Shown here in pieces: positions 19,301 to 26,090 of a stretch of 40,311 nt of DNA; the first letter of the stretch is position 1, and every line of letters begins with the position of its first letter. The translations under genes and the position numbers were made by a program. Under the pieces are notes generated by a model. The model was not told where the DNA came from. It saw nothing but the letters and a program-made list of their open reading frames with translations, and did no database searches. Source of the stretch: Acidobacteriota bacterium (GTDB lineage: Bacteria > Acidobacteriota > Thermoanaerobaculia > Multivoradales > Multivoraceae); contig JAPOXA010000151.1 in the NCBI GenBank assembly GCA_026707325.1, forward strand, positions 1 through 40,311, in the 5' to 3' direction.

Positions 19301-19361
19301 ACTGCGGGACAAGCGGCAGGATCGGGAAGTACGGATGACCGTCGGCCGCGGCCGCGGCTAG
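16329..19361 (+). CDS. Large secreted protein with VWFA-related Acidobacterial domain (copy 2)
   Basis: The 1010-residue protein has the same plan as its upstream neighbour. A signal peptide (LLPAAAVLLAVLSPAVGAAQ) and an N-terminal region beginning with a VLNRDAEIIVQVESS-type strand are followed by a helical segment and two Ig-like sandwiches (VRRVEFYLDGEQVFDDRRKPFQTTIDLG and LDRVEFYRNDRLSATLTRPPFRT). The C-terminal VWFA domain has a complete MIDAS: DSSQS at about residue 798, the Thr of DGQTALYDAM and the Asp of LTDGDDYG. It is a tandem duplicate that has diverged strongly, which suggests different ligands or a hetero-complex with copy 1. Its TAG stop overlaps the stop of the opposing gene in a shared CTAG. 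Confidence 0.85.
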   Translation: MISACSRSGLLPAAAVLLAVLSPAVGAAQVLNRDAEIIVQVESSAPPRQLDRRSVEILENGQPREVLAVEPIEERWRVVVYFDLPGSTPEGIEAAAAAVGNAADALVTLGDVEMITADRIAEVELSPTANAGLVRAAAAAVGARAGAAGALFEQRREMRAAADERSGDPEADALRTADLLEGFLLELDTLRWQRANLLESLESLGGGSWTGGPPRVLFLVRDATDLDADAFAQELLGEPIPAFERAALSEQQQQRSLARTVAALGWRVHALQLAPAAAEVDGFLPGRLQSAREFVAASGGEALTENGGIAPALERLQASWRVRYRSSGPRDGATHPIDVRIASTTASGGPPPDVLARRWATVAAPADLVALRASRALDALSRDGDGATDGSGELAVRGVLLPQGIQSATEGAPAEFVTLDGLATIGANPPPSSDALRLTVYGRGLDAPAFLLHRAGTGADLGIGAWRFRTLFDLPVAIDELVLMVEDLRNDRWQVEFLETASSPIDDRSDIELLVPEPGGGSLAAAPTEAEILAAARAAARRAGWAGGRRANVLDPASGSSLVRLIPPRGERSGLSGRKSFSTVTTSDVVRRVEFYLDGEQVFDDRRKPFQTTIDLGPEARPHTIRIVAYDRSDRWLSEDELTINESQRRVGVGITAVEARPGGRYTVEAQVELTRGRALDRVEFYRNDRLSATLTRPPFRTVLPGPAIPGADFARIAVHLDDGTMIEDVEFLSSDTPMAETVVNLVEVYVVVNDEEGKPITTLDTDDFVLRAGRREIPIERFAVAEDVPLVLGLAVDSSQSMFALMPDTRRAAARFLGNTLTRIDQAFLVDFDTRPRLLSDTTADVGELINTLGRIQADGQTALYDAMQFCLVHLARDQGRRALVVLTDGDDYGSQSSYRRTFRTAGNTGVPIYVISMSQGEDRWGRGPRKLDLEAITKASGGRVYYVASMDAVFWAYGHIGEELRSQYMLGYATSEPLTSREVQSIKVELRDKRQDREVRMTVGRGRG

Positions 19362-20218
19362 GGCTCGGCGATCACCGGGTTCTCGAGCACTCCCAAGCCG
19401 TCGATCTCGATCCGTACCGTGTCGCCGGCGACCAGGAACTTCGGCGGCTTGAAGGCGAGGCCCACGCCCGCCGGCGTCCCAGTGCTCACCACGTCGCCCG
19501 GTTCGAGCGTGCACATGGTCGAGATCGTCTCGACCAGCTTCGGGCAGTCGAAGACGAGTTCGCGCGTGTTCGAATCCTGGCGCAGCTCGCCGTTGACCCA
19601 GGTACGGATGCCGAGAGCGTTCGGATCGTCGACCTCGTCGGCGGTCACGAGGCAAGGCCCCATCGGACCGTGGGTGTCCCAGCCCTTGCCGAGGATCATC
19701 GTCGGCGAACGTCGCTGCCAGTCGCGAACGGAGACGTCGTTGACGATCGTGTAGCCCGCGATCACGGACCCGGCATCAGCCGCAGCGACGCCCCGGCAAC
19801 GCCGCCCGATGACGAAGGCGAACTCGCCCTCATAGTCGACTGCGGAGGACGCGCGCGGGATGTGGATGTCCCCTCCCGGCCGGTTGACGCAGGTGACCTG
19901 CTTGTTGAAGACGGTCGGGAACGCAGGGAGTTCCTGGCCCGTCTCGGCAGCGTGATCGGCGTAGTTCAGGCCGATGGCGAAGAACTTGCGCGGCTTGGGC
20001 ACCGGCGCCAGGAGCGTCTGCTCGGCCAGTGCGACCCGTCCGTCGCCGGAGTCGACGGCGCGGCGGGCCGCCTCCATCGCCGCCTCACCGGCGGCCAGGA
20101 ACCGGCACATGCCCCGCGGCAGGTCGGGCGCCGCGACGCTCAGATCGACGACCGTTTCCTCGTCCGCGAGCACGCCGATCGCGGAACGGCCGTCAGGCAG
20201 CAGCGAAAGGAGCTTCAC
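19358..20218 (-). CDS. Fumarylacetoacetate hydrolase family protein
   Basis: A 286-residue cytoplasmic enzyme of the FAH superfamily, which cleaves or hydrolyses C-C bonds of 2-oxo acids, or decarboxylates or isomerises them, using a divalent metal. The metal-binding set is visible: DYEGEFAFVIGR supplies the E-x-E pair and NDVSVRDWQ the Asp side. Further family motifs are GLNYADHAAE near residue 84 and TGTPAGVG near residue 250. The start is a GTG at 20218 that overlaps the TGA of the PQQ-type dehydrogenase gene (GTGA), so the two are coupled. The exact substrate cannot be told; ureidoglycolate lyase-type and 2-hydroxyhepta-2,4-diene-1,7-dioate isomerase-type members have the same motifs. Confidence 0.88.
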   Translation of the reverse strand: MKLLSLLPDGRSAIGVLADEETVVDLSVAAPDLPRGMCRFLAAGEAAMEAARRAVDSGDGRVALAEQTLLAPVPKPRKFFAIGLNYADHAAETGQELPAFPTVFNKQVTCVNRPGGDIHIPRASSAVDYEGEFAFVIGRRCRGVAAADAGSVIAGYTIVNDVSVRDWQRRSPTMILGKGWDTHGPMGPCLVTADEVDDPNALGIRTWVNGELRQDSNTRELVFDCPKLVETISTMCTLEPGDVVSTGTPAGVGLAFKPPKFLVAGDTVRIEIDGLGVLENPVIAEP

Positions 20219-22209
20219 GGGCCGGTCTCCTTCAGAGAGCTCTGCGGCAACGCGAAGGCGATGATCCCTGCTTCGCCCTCAGCTTCGTCCGTGCCGGTAA
20301 CCGCAAGCGCGATGTACTGGCGCCCGCCGATCGCGTAGGACATCGGCGTCCCGCTCGGCGACGCGGAGAGCTCGATCTCGTGGATCACATCGCCGCTCTT
20401 CTTGTCGTGCGCCCGCAGGACGGAGACTTCCCCGCCCCCCGGGCCGCCGGTCAACCCCGGCGCGCCGCCCTGGGCCTGGAAGAGCAGCGTCTTCGTCAGC
20501 AGCGGTCCGGCCGCGGGCGGACCGCCGAGCGGACCCGGATCCTCGCCGGCCAACTCCGCGACCTGCTTCCGCGGGCCGTCGCCAAGCGGCTGCATCCAGG
20601 CGTGCTCGCCGGTGTTCAGGTCGATCGCCGTGAGCCGGCCGTAGGGCGGCCTTGTCAGCGGCAGGCCCTCCGGTCCCTGCAGGGCGAAGTCGTCAATGCT
20701 CGCCATGCCGCGTACGTACCGGAAGTTGGAACGGGCGCCGTCCGGCTCGACCAGCCTGACGACCATCGGCATGGTGAAGGAGGGGATGTAGATCGTCGCC
20801 GTCTCGGGATCGACCGCGGCGCCGTACCAGTTCGCGCCGCCGCCCCAGCCGGGCAGCAGCAGGGTCCCCTGGAGCGACGGCGGCGTGAACAGCGGACCGG
20901 AAACGTACTGGTCCCGGATCTTCTTGGCCGCTTCGTGGAGTTCCGGCGTGAAGGAGATCAGCATGTCGTCGCTCTCGAAGCCCTGATGCTCGTAGGGCGC
21001 CGGCTTCGTCGGGAACGGCTGGGTCGGCGACGTCCGCTCGCCCGGAACGTCGGTCTGCGGCACCGGCCGCTCCTCGATCGGCCAGACGGGCTCGCCGGTC
21101 GCGCGGTCGAAGACGTAGATGAAGCCCTGCTTCGTCGTTTGGGCGACTGCCTTGATCTGTTCGCCGTCGACGGTTACGTCGACCAGGTTCGGCGCCGCCG
21201 GCACGTCGTAGTCCCACAGCCCGTGGTGGACGAACTGGAAGTGCCACACCTTCTCGCCGGTCGCCGCGTCGAGGCAGACCAGGCTCTCGGCGTAGAGGTT
21301 GTCGCCGAGGCGGTGGCCGCCGTACCAGTCGTTCGTCGGCGTGCCGGTGGGCAGGTAGACGTAGCCGAGTTCCGGGTCGCCGCTCATCACGGTCCAGACG
21401 TTCGTGTTGCCACTGTACGTCCAGGATTCGTCCTCCCACGTCTCTACCCCCGGTTCGTCCCCCTGGGGAATCGTGTGGAAGATCCACTTCTGTTTGCCGG
21501 TACGGACGTCGAATCCGCGGACGTGCCCCGGCGGCATCTCCTTCCGGGTCGGGCCATCGAAGATCGAGGAACCGACGACGACCGTGTCGCCGACGATCAT
21601 CGGCGCCGAAATGACCGAGTAGATCCGGCGCTGCACCGGCCGCCCGAGCCCAACCGTCAGGTCGACCTTGCCTCCTTCGCCGAAGTCCCCGACCGGCTCG
21701 CCCGTGTGGGCGTCGATGGCCCAGAGGTACGCCTGGTTCGTCGGCATGAGGATCCGCGCCTGCTCGCCGTCCGTCCAGTAGCCGACGCCGCGGTGGTTGT
21801 AGCCGAGGTTCGTGGGCCGGCTCTGCCTCCAGTCCTCCGTGTCGAACACCCACTTCTGTTCGCCGGTCTCCCCGTCGATCGCGGCCACCTGGCCGAACGA
21901 CGTCGACGCGTAAAGCACACCGCCGACCATGAGCGGGGTCACCTTGTAGGCGCCCGGCCGGAGCATCCGGTGCCGCTCGGCGGCCTCGGCGTTGTCCGGG
22001 GAATCCCAGCCCCAGACGACCTCGAGTTCGGCGACGTTGTCCCGGTCGATCTGGTCGAGCGCGGTGTACTTCGTGCTGCCGTGGTCGCCGCCGTAGGACG
22101 GCCAGTCGCCGGCGCCGACGCCGTGCTGGGCCCAGGCCGTTACCGACCCGACGACCAGCAACGCCGGCATCAGCGTCGATGTCACGAGTCTTCGTTGTGA
22201 TCTGGTCAA
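20215..22209 (-). CDS. PQQ-dependent dehydrogenase (glucose dehydrogenase-like beta-propeller), periplasmic
   Basis: The 664-residue protein has a signal peptide (LMPALLVVGSVTAWAQ) and the eight-bladed quinoprotein propeller, with tryptophan-docking repeats such as VAAIDGETGEQKWVF, VRGFDVRTGKQKWIF and LVCLDAATGEKVWHF. The segment FVHHGLWDYDVPAAPNLVDV is characteristic of the membrane glucose/quinate dehydrogenase branch. That branch's N-terminal transmembrane helices are absent, as is any cytochrome c domain, so the protein is probably soluble in the periplasm and oxidises an alcohol or sugar. The start is the TTG at 22209, supported by GAAGGAGAG five bases upstream. It is coupled to the FAH-family gene, so the two may act in one catabolic route. 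Substrate unknown. Confidence 0.85.
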   Translation of the reverse strand: MTRSQRRLVTSTLMPALLVVGSVTAWAQHGVGAGDWPSYGGDHGSTKYTALDQIDRDNVAELEVVWGWDSPDNAEAAERHRMLRPGAYKVTPLMVGGVLYASTSFGQVAAIDGETGEQKWVFDTEDWRQSRPTNLGYNHRGVGYWTDGEQARILMPTNQAYLWAIDAHTGEPVGDFGEGGKVDLTVGLGRPVQRRIYSVISAPMIVGDTVVVGSSIFDGPTRKEMPPGHVRGFDVRTGKQKWIFHTIPQGDEPGVETWEDESWTYSGNTNVWTVMSGDPELGYVYLPTGTPTNDWYGGHRLGDNLYAESLVCLDAATGEKVWHFQFVHHGLWDYDVPAAPNLVDVTVDGEQIKAVAQTTKQGFIYVFDRATGEPVWPIEERPVPQTDVPGERTSPTQPFPTKPAPYEHQGFESDDMLISFTPELHEAAKKIRDQYVSGPLFTPPSLQGTLLLPGWGGGANWYGAAVDPETATIYIPSFTMPMVVRLVEPDGARSNFRYVRGMASIDDFALQGPEGLPLTRPPYGRLTAIDLNTGEHAWMQPLGDGPRKQVAELAGEDPGPLGGPPAAGPLLTKTLLFQAQGGAPGLTGGPGGGEVSVLRAHDKKSGDVIHEIELSASPSGTPMSYAIGGRQYIALAVTGTDEAEGEAGIIAFALPQSSLKETGP

Positions 22210-22451
22210 AGGGTCTCTCCTTCAGTCCTTCCGTCGTCCTCGGTATCGGCTCGTATGTCCCAGTGCCGGTGCGCCGGCCTTCTGGCCGGCCTCCGCCTGC
22301 AGTCTTCGGTCGCTCCGCGGCCGCGCGATCATACCGGCGGCAAGCCACACAACGGCCGCCCCTCTTCTGTACGGCAACCAACGCCGCAAGTTCGTGCCAT
22401 ATGCTTGCCCCTTCACCGACCGACCGTTCGGACGCTTCCACGACCAATCCG
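22210..22451. other. Divergent intergenic region between PQQ-type dehydrogenase and M20 peptidase genes
   Basis: This stretch of about 240 bases must hold promoters in both directions. A TATGAT-like -10 candidate on the minus strand (22328-22333) lacks a convincing -35 element. A compact hairpin is described separately. No small gene or RNA was recognised. Confidence 0.5.
22273..22290. other. Short perfect hairpin in the divergent region
   Basis: The arms GCCGGCC (22273-22279) and GGCCGGC (22284-22290) enclose a TTCT tetraloop. On the minus strand it would lie in the leader of the PQQ-type dehydrogenase mRNA, about 65 bases before its start. It could be an mRNA structure or part of a dispersed GC-rich repeat. 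Confidence 0.4.
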
Positions 22452-23897
22452 ATGCGCACCGCAACCGTGCTCGCCCCGGCGATGACCGCGCTCCTGACTC
22501 TGGCGCCGGCACCGGGCGTGAGTCAGGACGCCGCGACTAGCGATCCGCGGCTGCCGGAGGCCTCGCGGCGGCTCCAGCAGTATCTCCGCATCGACACGAC
22601 GAACCCACCGGGCAACGAGAGCGAGGCCGTCGCGTTCTTCGCGGAGATCCTCGAGCGCGAGGGCATTGCCTACGAGACCGTCGAGCCTGAACCTGGACGC
22701 GGCAGCATCTGGGCACGACTCGAAGGGGGCCCTGCGCCGGGCATCATCCTGCTCCACCACATCGACGTCGTGCCGGCGGACCCGCGCTTCTGGAAGCACG
22801 ATCCGATGTCCGGAACCTACGAGAACGGCTACCTCAACGGCCGTGGCGCTCTCGACACGAAGGGCCTGGGCATCATGCACTTCGAGGCTTTTCTCGCCCT
22901 CGCCCGTTCCGGGGAGCCCCTCGAACGCGACGTCATCTTCCTGGCCACGGCGGACGAGGAGGCGGGCGGCCGCCACGGTGCGGGCTGGATCGTGCGGAAT
23001 CGGCCGGACCTGCTGGAAGGTGTCGGTCTCGTGCTCAACGAGGGCGGCAGCGGGCGGGTCCTGGGCAACCGGGTCGTCTTCAGTGTCGAGGTAACGCAGA
23101 AGGTGCCGATGTGGCTAAGGCTGAATGCGGTCGGACCCGCCGGCCACGGATCAAGCCCCACGACCCGCAGCGCGGTGACCGACCTGATCGAGGCTCTCGA
23201 GCGCCTCCGCCAGGACCCGTTCGCCCCCCGCATCGTGCCCGCGGTCGGCGACTTCTTTCGCCACCTGGCGGAACTCGAGTCCGCGGCCGCCGAACTCGCC
23301 GACCCGGAAGGCCTGATCGCGGAACCCGATCGCCTCGCCGCGCTGCACCGGACGAACCCGTCGCTCCACGCCCTCACTCGCAACACCTGCGCCGTCACCC
23401 GGCTTCAGGCGTCGAGCAAGATCAACGTTGTCGCCCCCGCGGCGACCGCCGAGCTGGACTGCCGGCTGCTGCCCGACCAGGAGCCGCGCGCCTTCATCCG
23501 GGAACTCAGGAAACGACTCGATCAGCCGTCCATCTCGATCGAAGTCCTGCTGTCTTTCAAGGCGGCCATCTCCTCGACCGACACGGACCTCTACCGCGCC
23601 ATCGAGGCCGTCACCACCCGCCGCTTTCCCGGCTCCACCGTCATGCCGGCGGTCACCGCCGGCTTCACCGACAGCCACTTCTTCCGCGACCTCGGAATCG
23701 TCGCCTACGGCTTCTCGCCGGCCGTCATCCCGGGCAGCGATCAGGGAGGCGTCCACGGCAACAACGAACGGATCTCCGTCCAGAACGTCGAACGCGGCTG
23801 GCGGACGATGCTGGATCTCCTGGAGATGATCGCCGTCGCCCCCAAACGCCGCGTGGCGCCGGCGGACTTCACCCCGACCGCCGGCGGCCAGGACTAA
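22452..23897 (+). CDS. M20/M25/M40 family metallopeptidase, exported
   Basis: A 481-residue zinc peptidase or deacylase of the M20 clan. The metal and catalytic residues are all visible: H103 and D105 in LLHHIDVVPAD, the bridging D135 in RGALDTKGLG, the catalytic and binding Glu pair E169-E170 in ATADEEAGG, and H435 in GGVHGNNERI. A dimerisation lid lies between them (MWLRLNAVGPAGHGSSP). The N-terminus is a signal peptide (MRTATVLAPAMTALLTLAPAPGVSQ), so it acts in the periplasm, probably on peptides or N-acyl amino acids. The ATG at 22452 is chosen because it begins the signal peptide; ATG 22401 is in frame. The esterase gene follows after 15 bases, probably in the same transcript. Confidence 0.88.
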   Translation: MRTATVLAPAMTALLTLAPAPGVSQDAATSDPRLPEASRRLQQYLRIDTTNPPGNESEAVAFFAEILEREGIAYETVEPEPGRGSIWARLEGGPAPGIILLHHIDVVPADPRFWKHDPMSGTYENGYLNGRGALDTKGLGIMHFEAFLALARSGEPLERDVIFLATADEEAGGRHGAGWIVRNRPDLLEGVGLVLNEGGSGRVLGNRVVFSVEVTQKVPMWLRLNAVGPAGHGSSPTTRSAVTDLIEALERLRQDPFAPRIVPAVGDFFRHLAELESAAAELADPEGLIAEPDRLAALHRTNPSLHALTRNTCAVTRLQASSKINVVAPAATAELDCRLLPDQEPRAFIRELRKRLDQPSISIEVLLSFKAAISSTDTDLYRAIEAVTTRRFPGSTVMPAVTAGFTDSHFFRDLGIVAYGFSPAVIPGSDQGGVHGNNERISVQNVERGWRTMLDLLEMIAVAPKRRVAPADFTPTAGGQD

Positions 23898-23912
23898 GGA
23901 GGTTTCGCCACG

Positions 23913-25487
23913 ATGAGGATTCCCATCAACTCCGCCCTCATCCTCCCTCTCCTCCTCGCCTGCGCCGCCGGAGAGTCCGCGGACCCCTTCCTCGTCGAGA
24001 CCGACGCCGGCCCCGTCCAGGGCTTCGCCCCCGAAGGCAGCGACGACGTCGCCGCCTTCCTCGGCATCCCCTTCGCGCAGGCCCCCGAAGGCGACCTGCG
24101 CTGGCGCTCGCCCCAGACGGTCGAGCCCTGGACGGAGCCCCTCGAAGCCAACGAGTACGGATCCATCTGCCCGCAAGGCCGCGCCCAGCTACCCCAGAGC
24201 GAGGACTGCCTCTACCTGAACGTCTGGACGTCGGCCGACCGCTCCGGCACGGAAGCCATGCCAGTCATGGTCTGGATCCACGGCGGCGGCTTCCGCGCCG
24301 GCAACGGCCGGCTCGGCGAAGCCCCCGTGACCGGCCGCGGCGCCGGTCTGGCGCGGCGCGGCGTGGTCGTGGTCAGTATCCAGTACCGGCTGGGCGCACT
24401 CGGCTTCTTCGCCCACCCCGCCCTGGCCGCGGAAGCGGCGCTCACCGGCCAGCCCGAGGGCAGCCACGGCGTGACCGACATGATCGCCGCCCTCGACTGG
24501 GTGCAACGGAACGCCGCTGCCTTCGGCGGCGATCCGGAACGCGTGACGATCTTCGGCGTCTCGGCCGGCGGCATGGCGGTCAACACCCTGATGAGCGTGC
24601 CGATAGCCGCCGGCCTCTTCCACCGCGCGATCGCCCAGAGCGGCTACGGCACCTGGCGGTTGCCTCACCTCAGTGAGCCCCGGTGGGGGCTGCCCTCGGC
24701 GCGCGACATGGGTGCGGCGCTGATCGCCGAGGCCGGCCTCGACCTCGGCGACGAACCCTCGGCCGCCGACCTGCGCGCCCTCGCGTTCGAGGAGCTCAAC
24801 ACCCTCGGCACCGGCTTCTGGGTGCCGATCACCGGCACCATGCTCCCTGACGAGCCCGGCATCGTGTTCGCACGCGGCGAGCAGCACGACGTGCCCTACA
24901 TCACCGGCGGCAACAGCTTCGAGGGGACGATCTTTCGCGCCTTCCGGATGACTCCTGGCGACCACTTCGCCACCTTCGGTGAGCGCGAAGGACAGGCCCG
25001 AGCCCTCTACGGAGCGGACGCAAAGGCCGATGCCGACGCCGAGCGCATCGCCGCCGCCACCCTGTTCGGCGACCAGCGCTACGTCATCTCCGCCCGCTAC
25101 CTCGCGGAGCAGATGAAGACCGTCTCCTCGCCGGCGCGCACGTACTACTTCCAGTTCGTCCCCGAAGCGCAACGCGAGACGTTCCCCGGCGCCCCCCACG
25201 GCTCGGAGGTCGCGTACGTCTTCGGTGATCCAGGCGAGCCCGGATCGGAGAACTACCGCGGCGACGACGGCGCCGCCCTGGCCGACGCGATGGCCGGCTA
25301 CTGGACCCGTTTCGCCGCCACCGGCGACCCGAACGGCGACGGCGCCCCGGAGTGGCCGGAGTACGAGGCGGAGAGCGACACTTGGCTGGTGCTCGACGCC
25401 CCGAAGCCCAAGGCAACGCCCGGTGTGCTCAAGGACAAGCTCGACCTGCTGGAGGCGGTGTACCTGGAGCGGGTCGGCGTGGAGTGA
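23913..25487 (+). CDS. Carboxylesterase (type B) lipoprotein
   Basis: A 524-residue alpha/beta-hydrolase of the carboxylesterase/lipase family. It has a lipoprotein signal ending in LLLAC (Cys about residue 17). The family's N-terminal GIPFAQAPEGDLRW is present, with the oxyanion-hole motif HGGGF (residues 123-127) and the nucleophile elbow FGVSAGG with Ser217. The likely acid is the Glu of GGNSFEGT and the catalytic His that of GAPHGSEVAYVF. It hydrolyses carboxylic esters at the cell surface; the natural substrate is unknown. AGGAGG ten bases before the ATG marks the start. Its stop is only 14 bases from the stop of the opposing HNH gene, which marks the left edge of the defence operon. Confidence 0.9.
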   Translation: MRIPINSALILPLLLACAAGESADPFLVETDAGPVQGFAPEGSDDVAAFLGIPFAQAPEGDLRWRSPQTVEPWTEPLEANEYGSICPQGRAQLPQSEDCLYLNVWTSADRSGTEAMPVMVWIHGGGFRAGNGRLGEAPVTGRGAGLARRGVVVVSIQYRLGALGFFAHPALAAEAALTGQPEGSHGVTDMIAALDWVQRNAAAFGGDPERVTIFGVSAGGMAVNTLMSVPIAAGLFHRAIAQSGYGTWRLPHLSEPRWGLPSARDMGAALIAEAGLDLGDEPSAADLRALAFEELNTLGTGFWVPITGTMLPDEPGIVFARGEQHDVPYITGGNSFEGTIFRAFRMTPGDHFATFGEREGQARALYGADAKADADAERIAAATLFGDQRYVISARYLAEQMKTVSSPARTYYFQFVPEAQRETFPGAPHGSEVAYVFGDPGEPGSENYRGDDGAALADAMAGYWTRFAATGDPNGDGAPEWPEYEAESDTWLVLDAPKPKATPGVLKDKLDLLEAVYLERVGVE

Positions 25488-25501
25488 GCGCGGCCGTTCC
25501 G

Positions 25502-26089
25502 CTAGACGTGGGGCCCGCCGCCGGACGCACTAGGCCACATCTCGAATTCGGCCAGAGCCGGCCATTCGACTCGCAGGGACCGCTTGTCGAACGGGAGCGC
25601 ATCGCCCGGCACCTCGCTCCAGGGCGTGTCCAGAAGACCTGCGGATGACGCCGCCTGTGCAGCGAGCTTCAGGTAGCGGCGGAAGACGAGAACCGAGGGG
25701 AACCGACCCCTGTTCACGAGCCACAGGACCATGTCGCGTGGCCCCTTGGAGCTGTTACAGCTCTTGCAGGCGTAGCTGATGTTCTCCGCCGCGTCCGCTC
25801 CGCCGGTCAGCTTCGGAAGGACGTGGTCGAGCGTCAGCGGGCCTCGGGCGCCACAGTAGCAACAGGACGAACCGTGCTCGATCTTCGTTCTCTCGTCGTC
25901 CGTGAGCGGGCGCATGCTCATCGTTCCAGTCAGGTAGCCCTTACGGAACCGTCCGCGGATCATGTAGTGCAGCCGGCCGTAGCTGCTTGCGCCCTCCGTA
26001 AGGGCGGCGTGTGTCATGGCCAGATTCCCGTAGACCCACGCAAAGTGCTCCCGGAGCGTTTCCGCGTCGCCTGGCGCCTTGACCGGCAT
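25502..26089 (-). CDS. HNH endonuclease, last gene of the defence operon
   Basis: A 195-residue protein with a zinc-stabilised HNH nuclease core: Cys76-x2-Cys79 (CCYCG), the catalytic Asp88-His89 in LTLDHVLPKLTGG, Asn103 in AENISYACKSC, and Cys108-x2-Cys111 followed by Asn and Lys (CKSCNSSKGPRD). This is the layout of active ββα-metal DNA nucleases. The regions on either side (residues 1-65 and 125-195) are not recognised and may be specificity or interaction parts. The ATG at 26089 is one base after the TGA of the DprA-like gene (TGAGATG), so translation is coupled. By position it could be an effector that cuts DNA when the upstream proteins sense infection; that role is inference. Confidence 0.85.
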   Translation of the reverse strand: MPVKAPGDAETLREHFAWVYGNLAMTHAALTEGASSYGRLHYMIRGRFRKGYLTGTMSMRPLTDDERTKIEHGSSCCYCGARGPLTLDHVLPKLTGGADAAENISYACKSCNSSKGPRDMVLWLVNRGRFPSVLVFRRYLKLAAQAASSAGLLDTPWSEVPGDALPFDKRSLRVEWPALAEFEMWPSASGGGPHV

Positions 26090-26090
26090 C

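Noticed and set aside
22328..22333. Minus-strand TATGAT as promoter of the PQQ-type dehydrogenase gene
   Set aside because: The hexamer 17 bases upstream bears no resemblance to a -35 box. It is mentioned only as a weak candidate.
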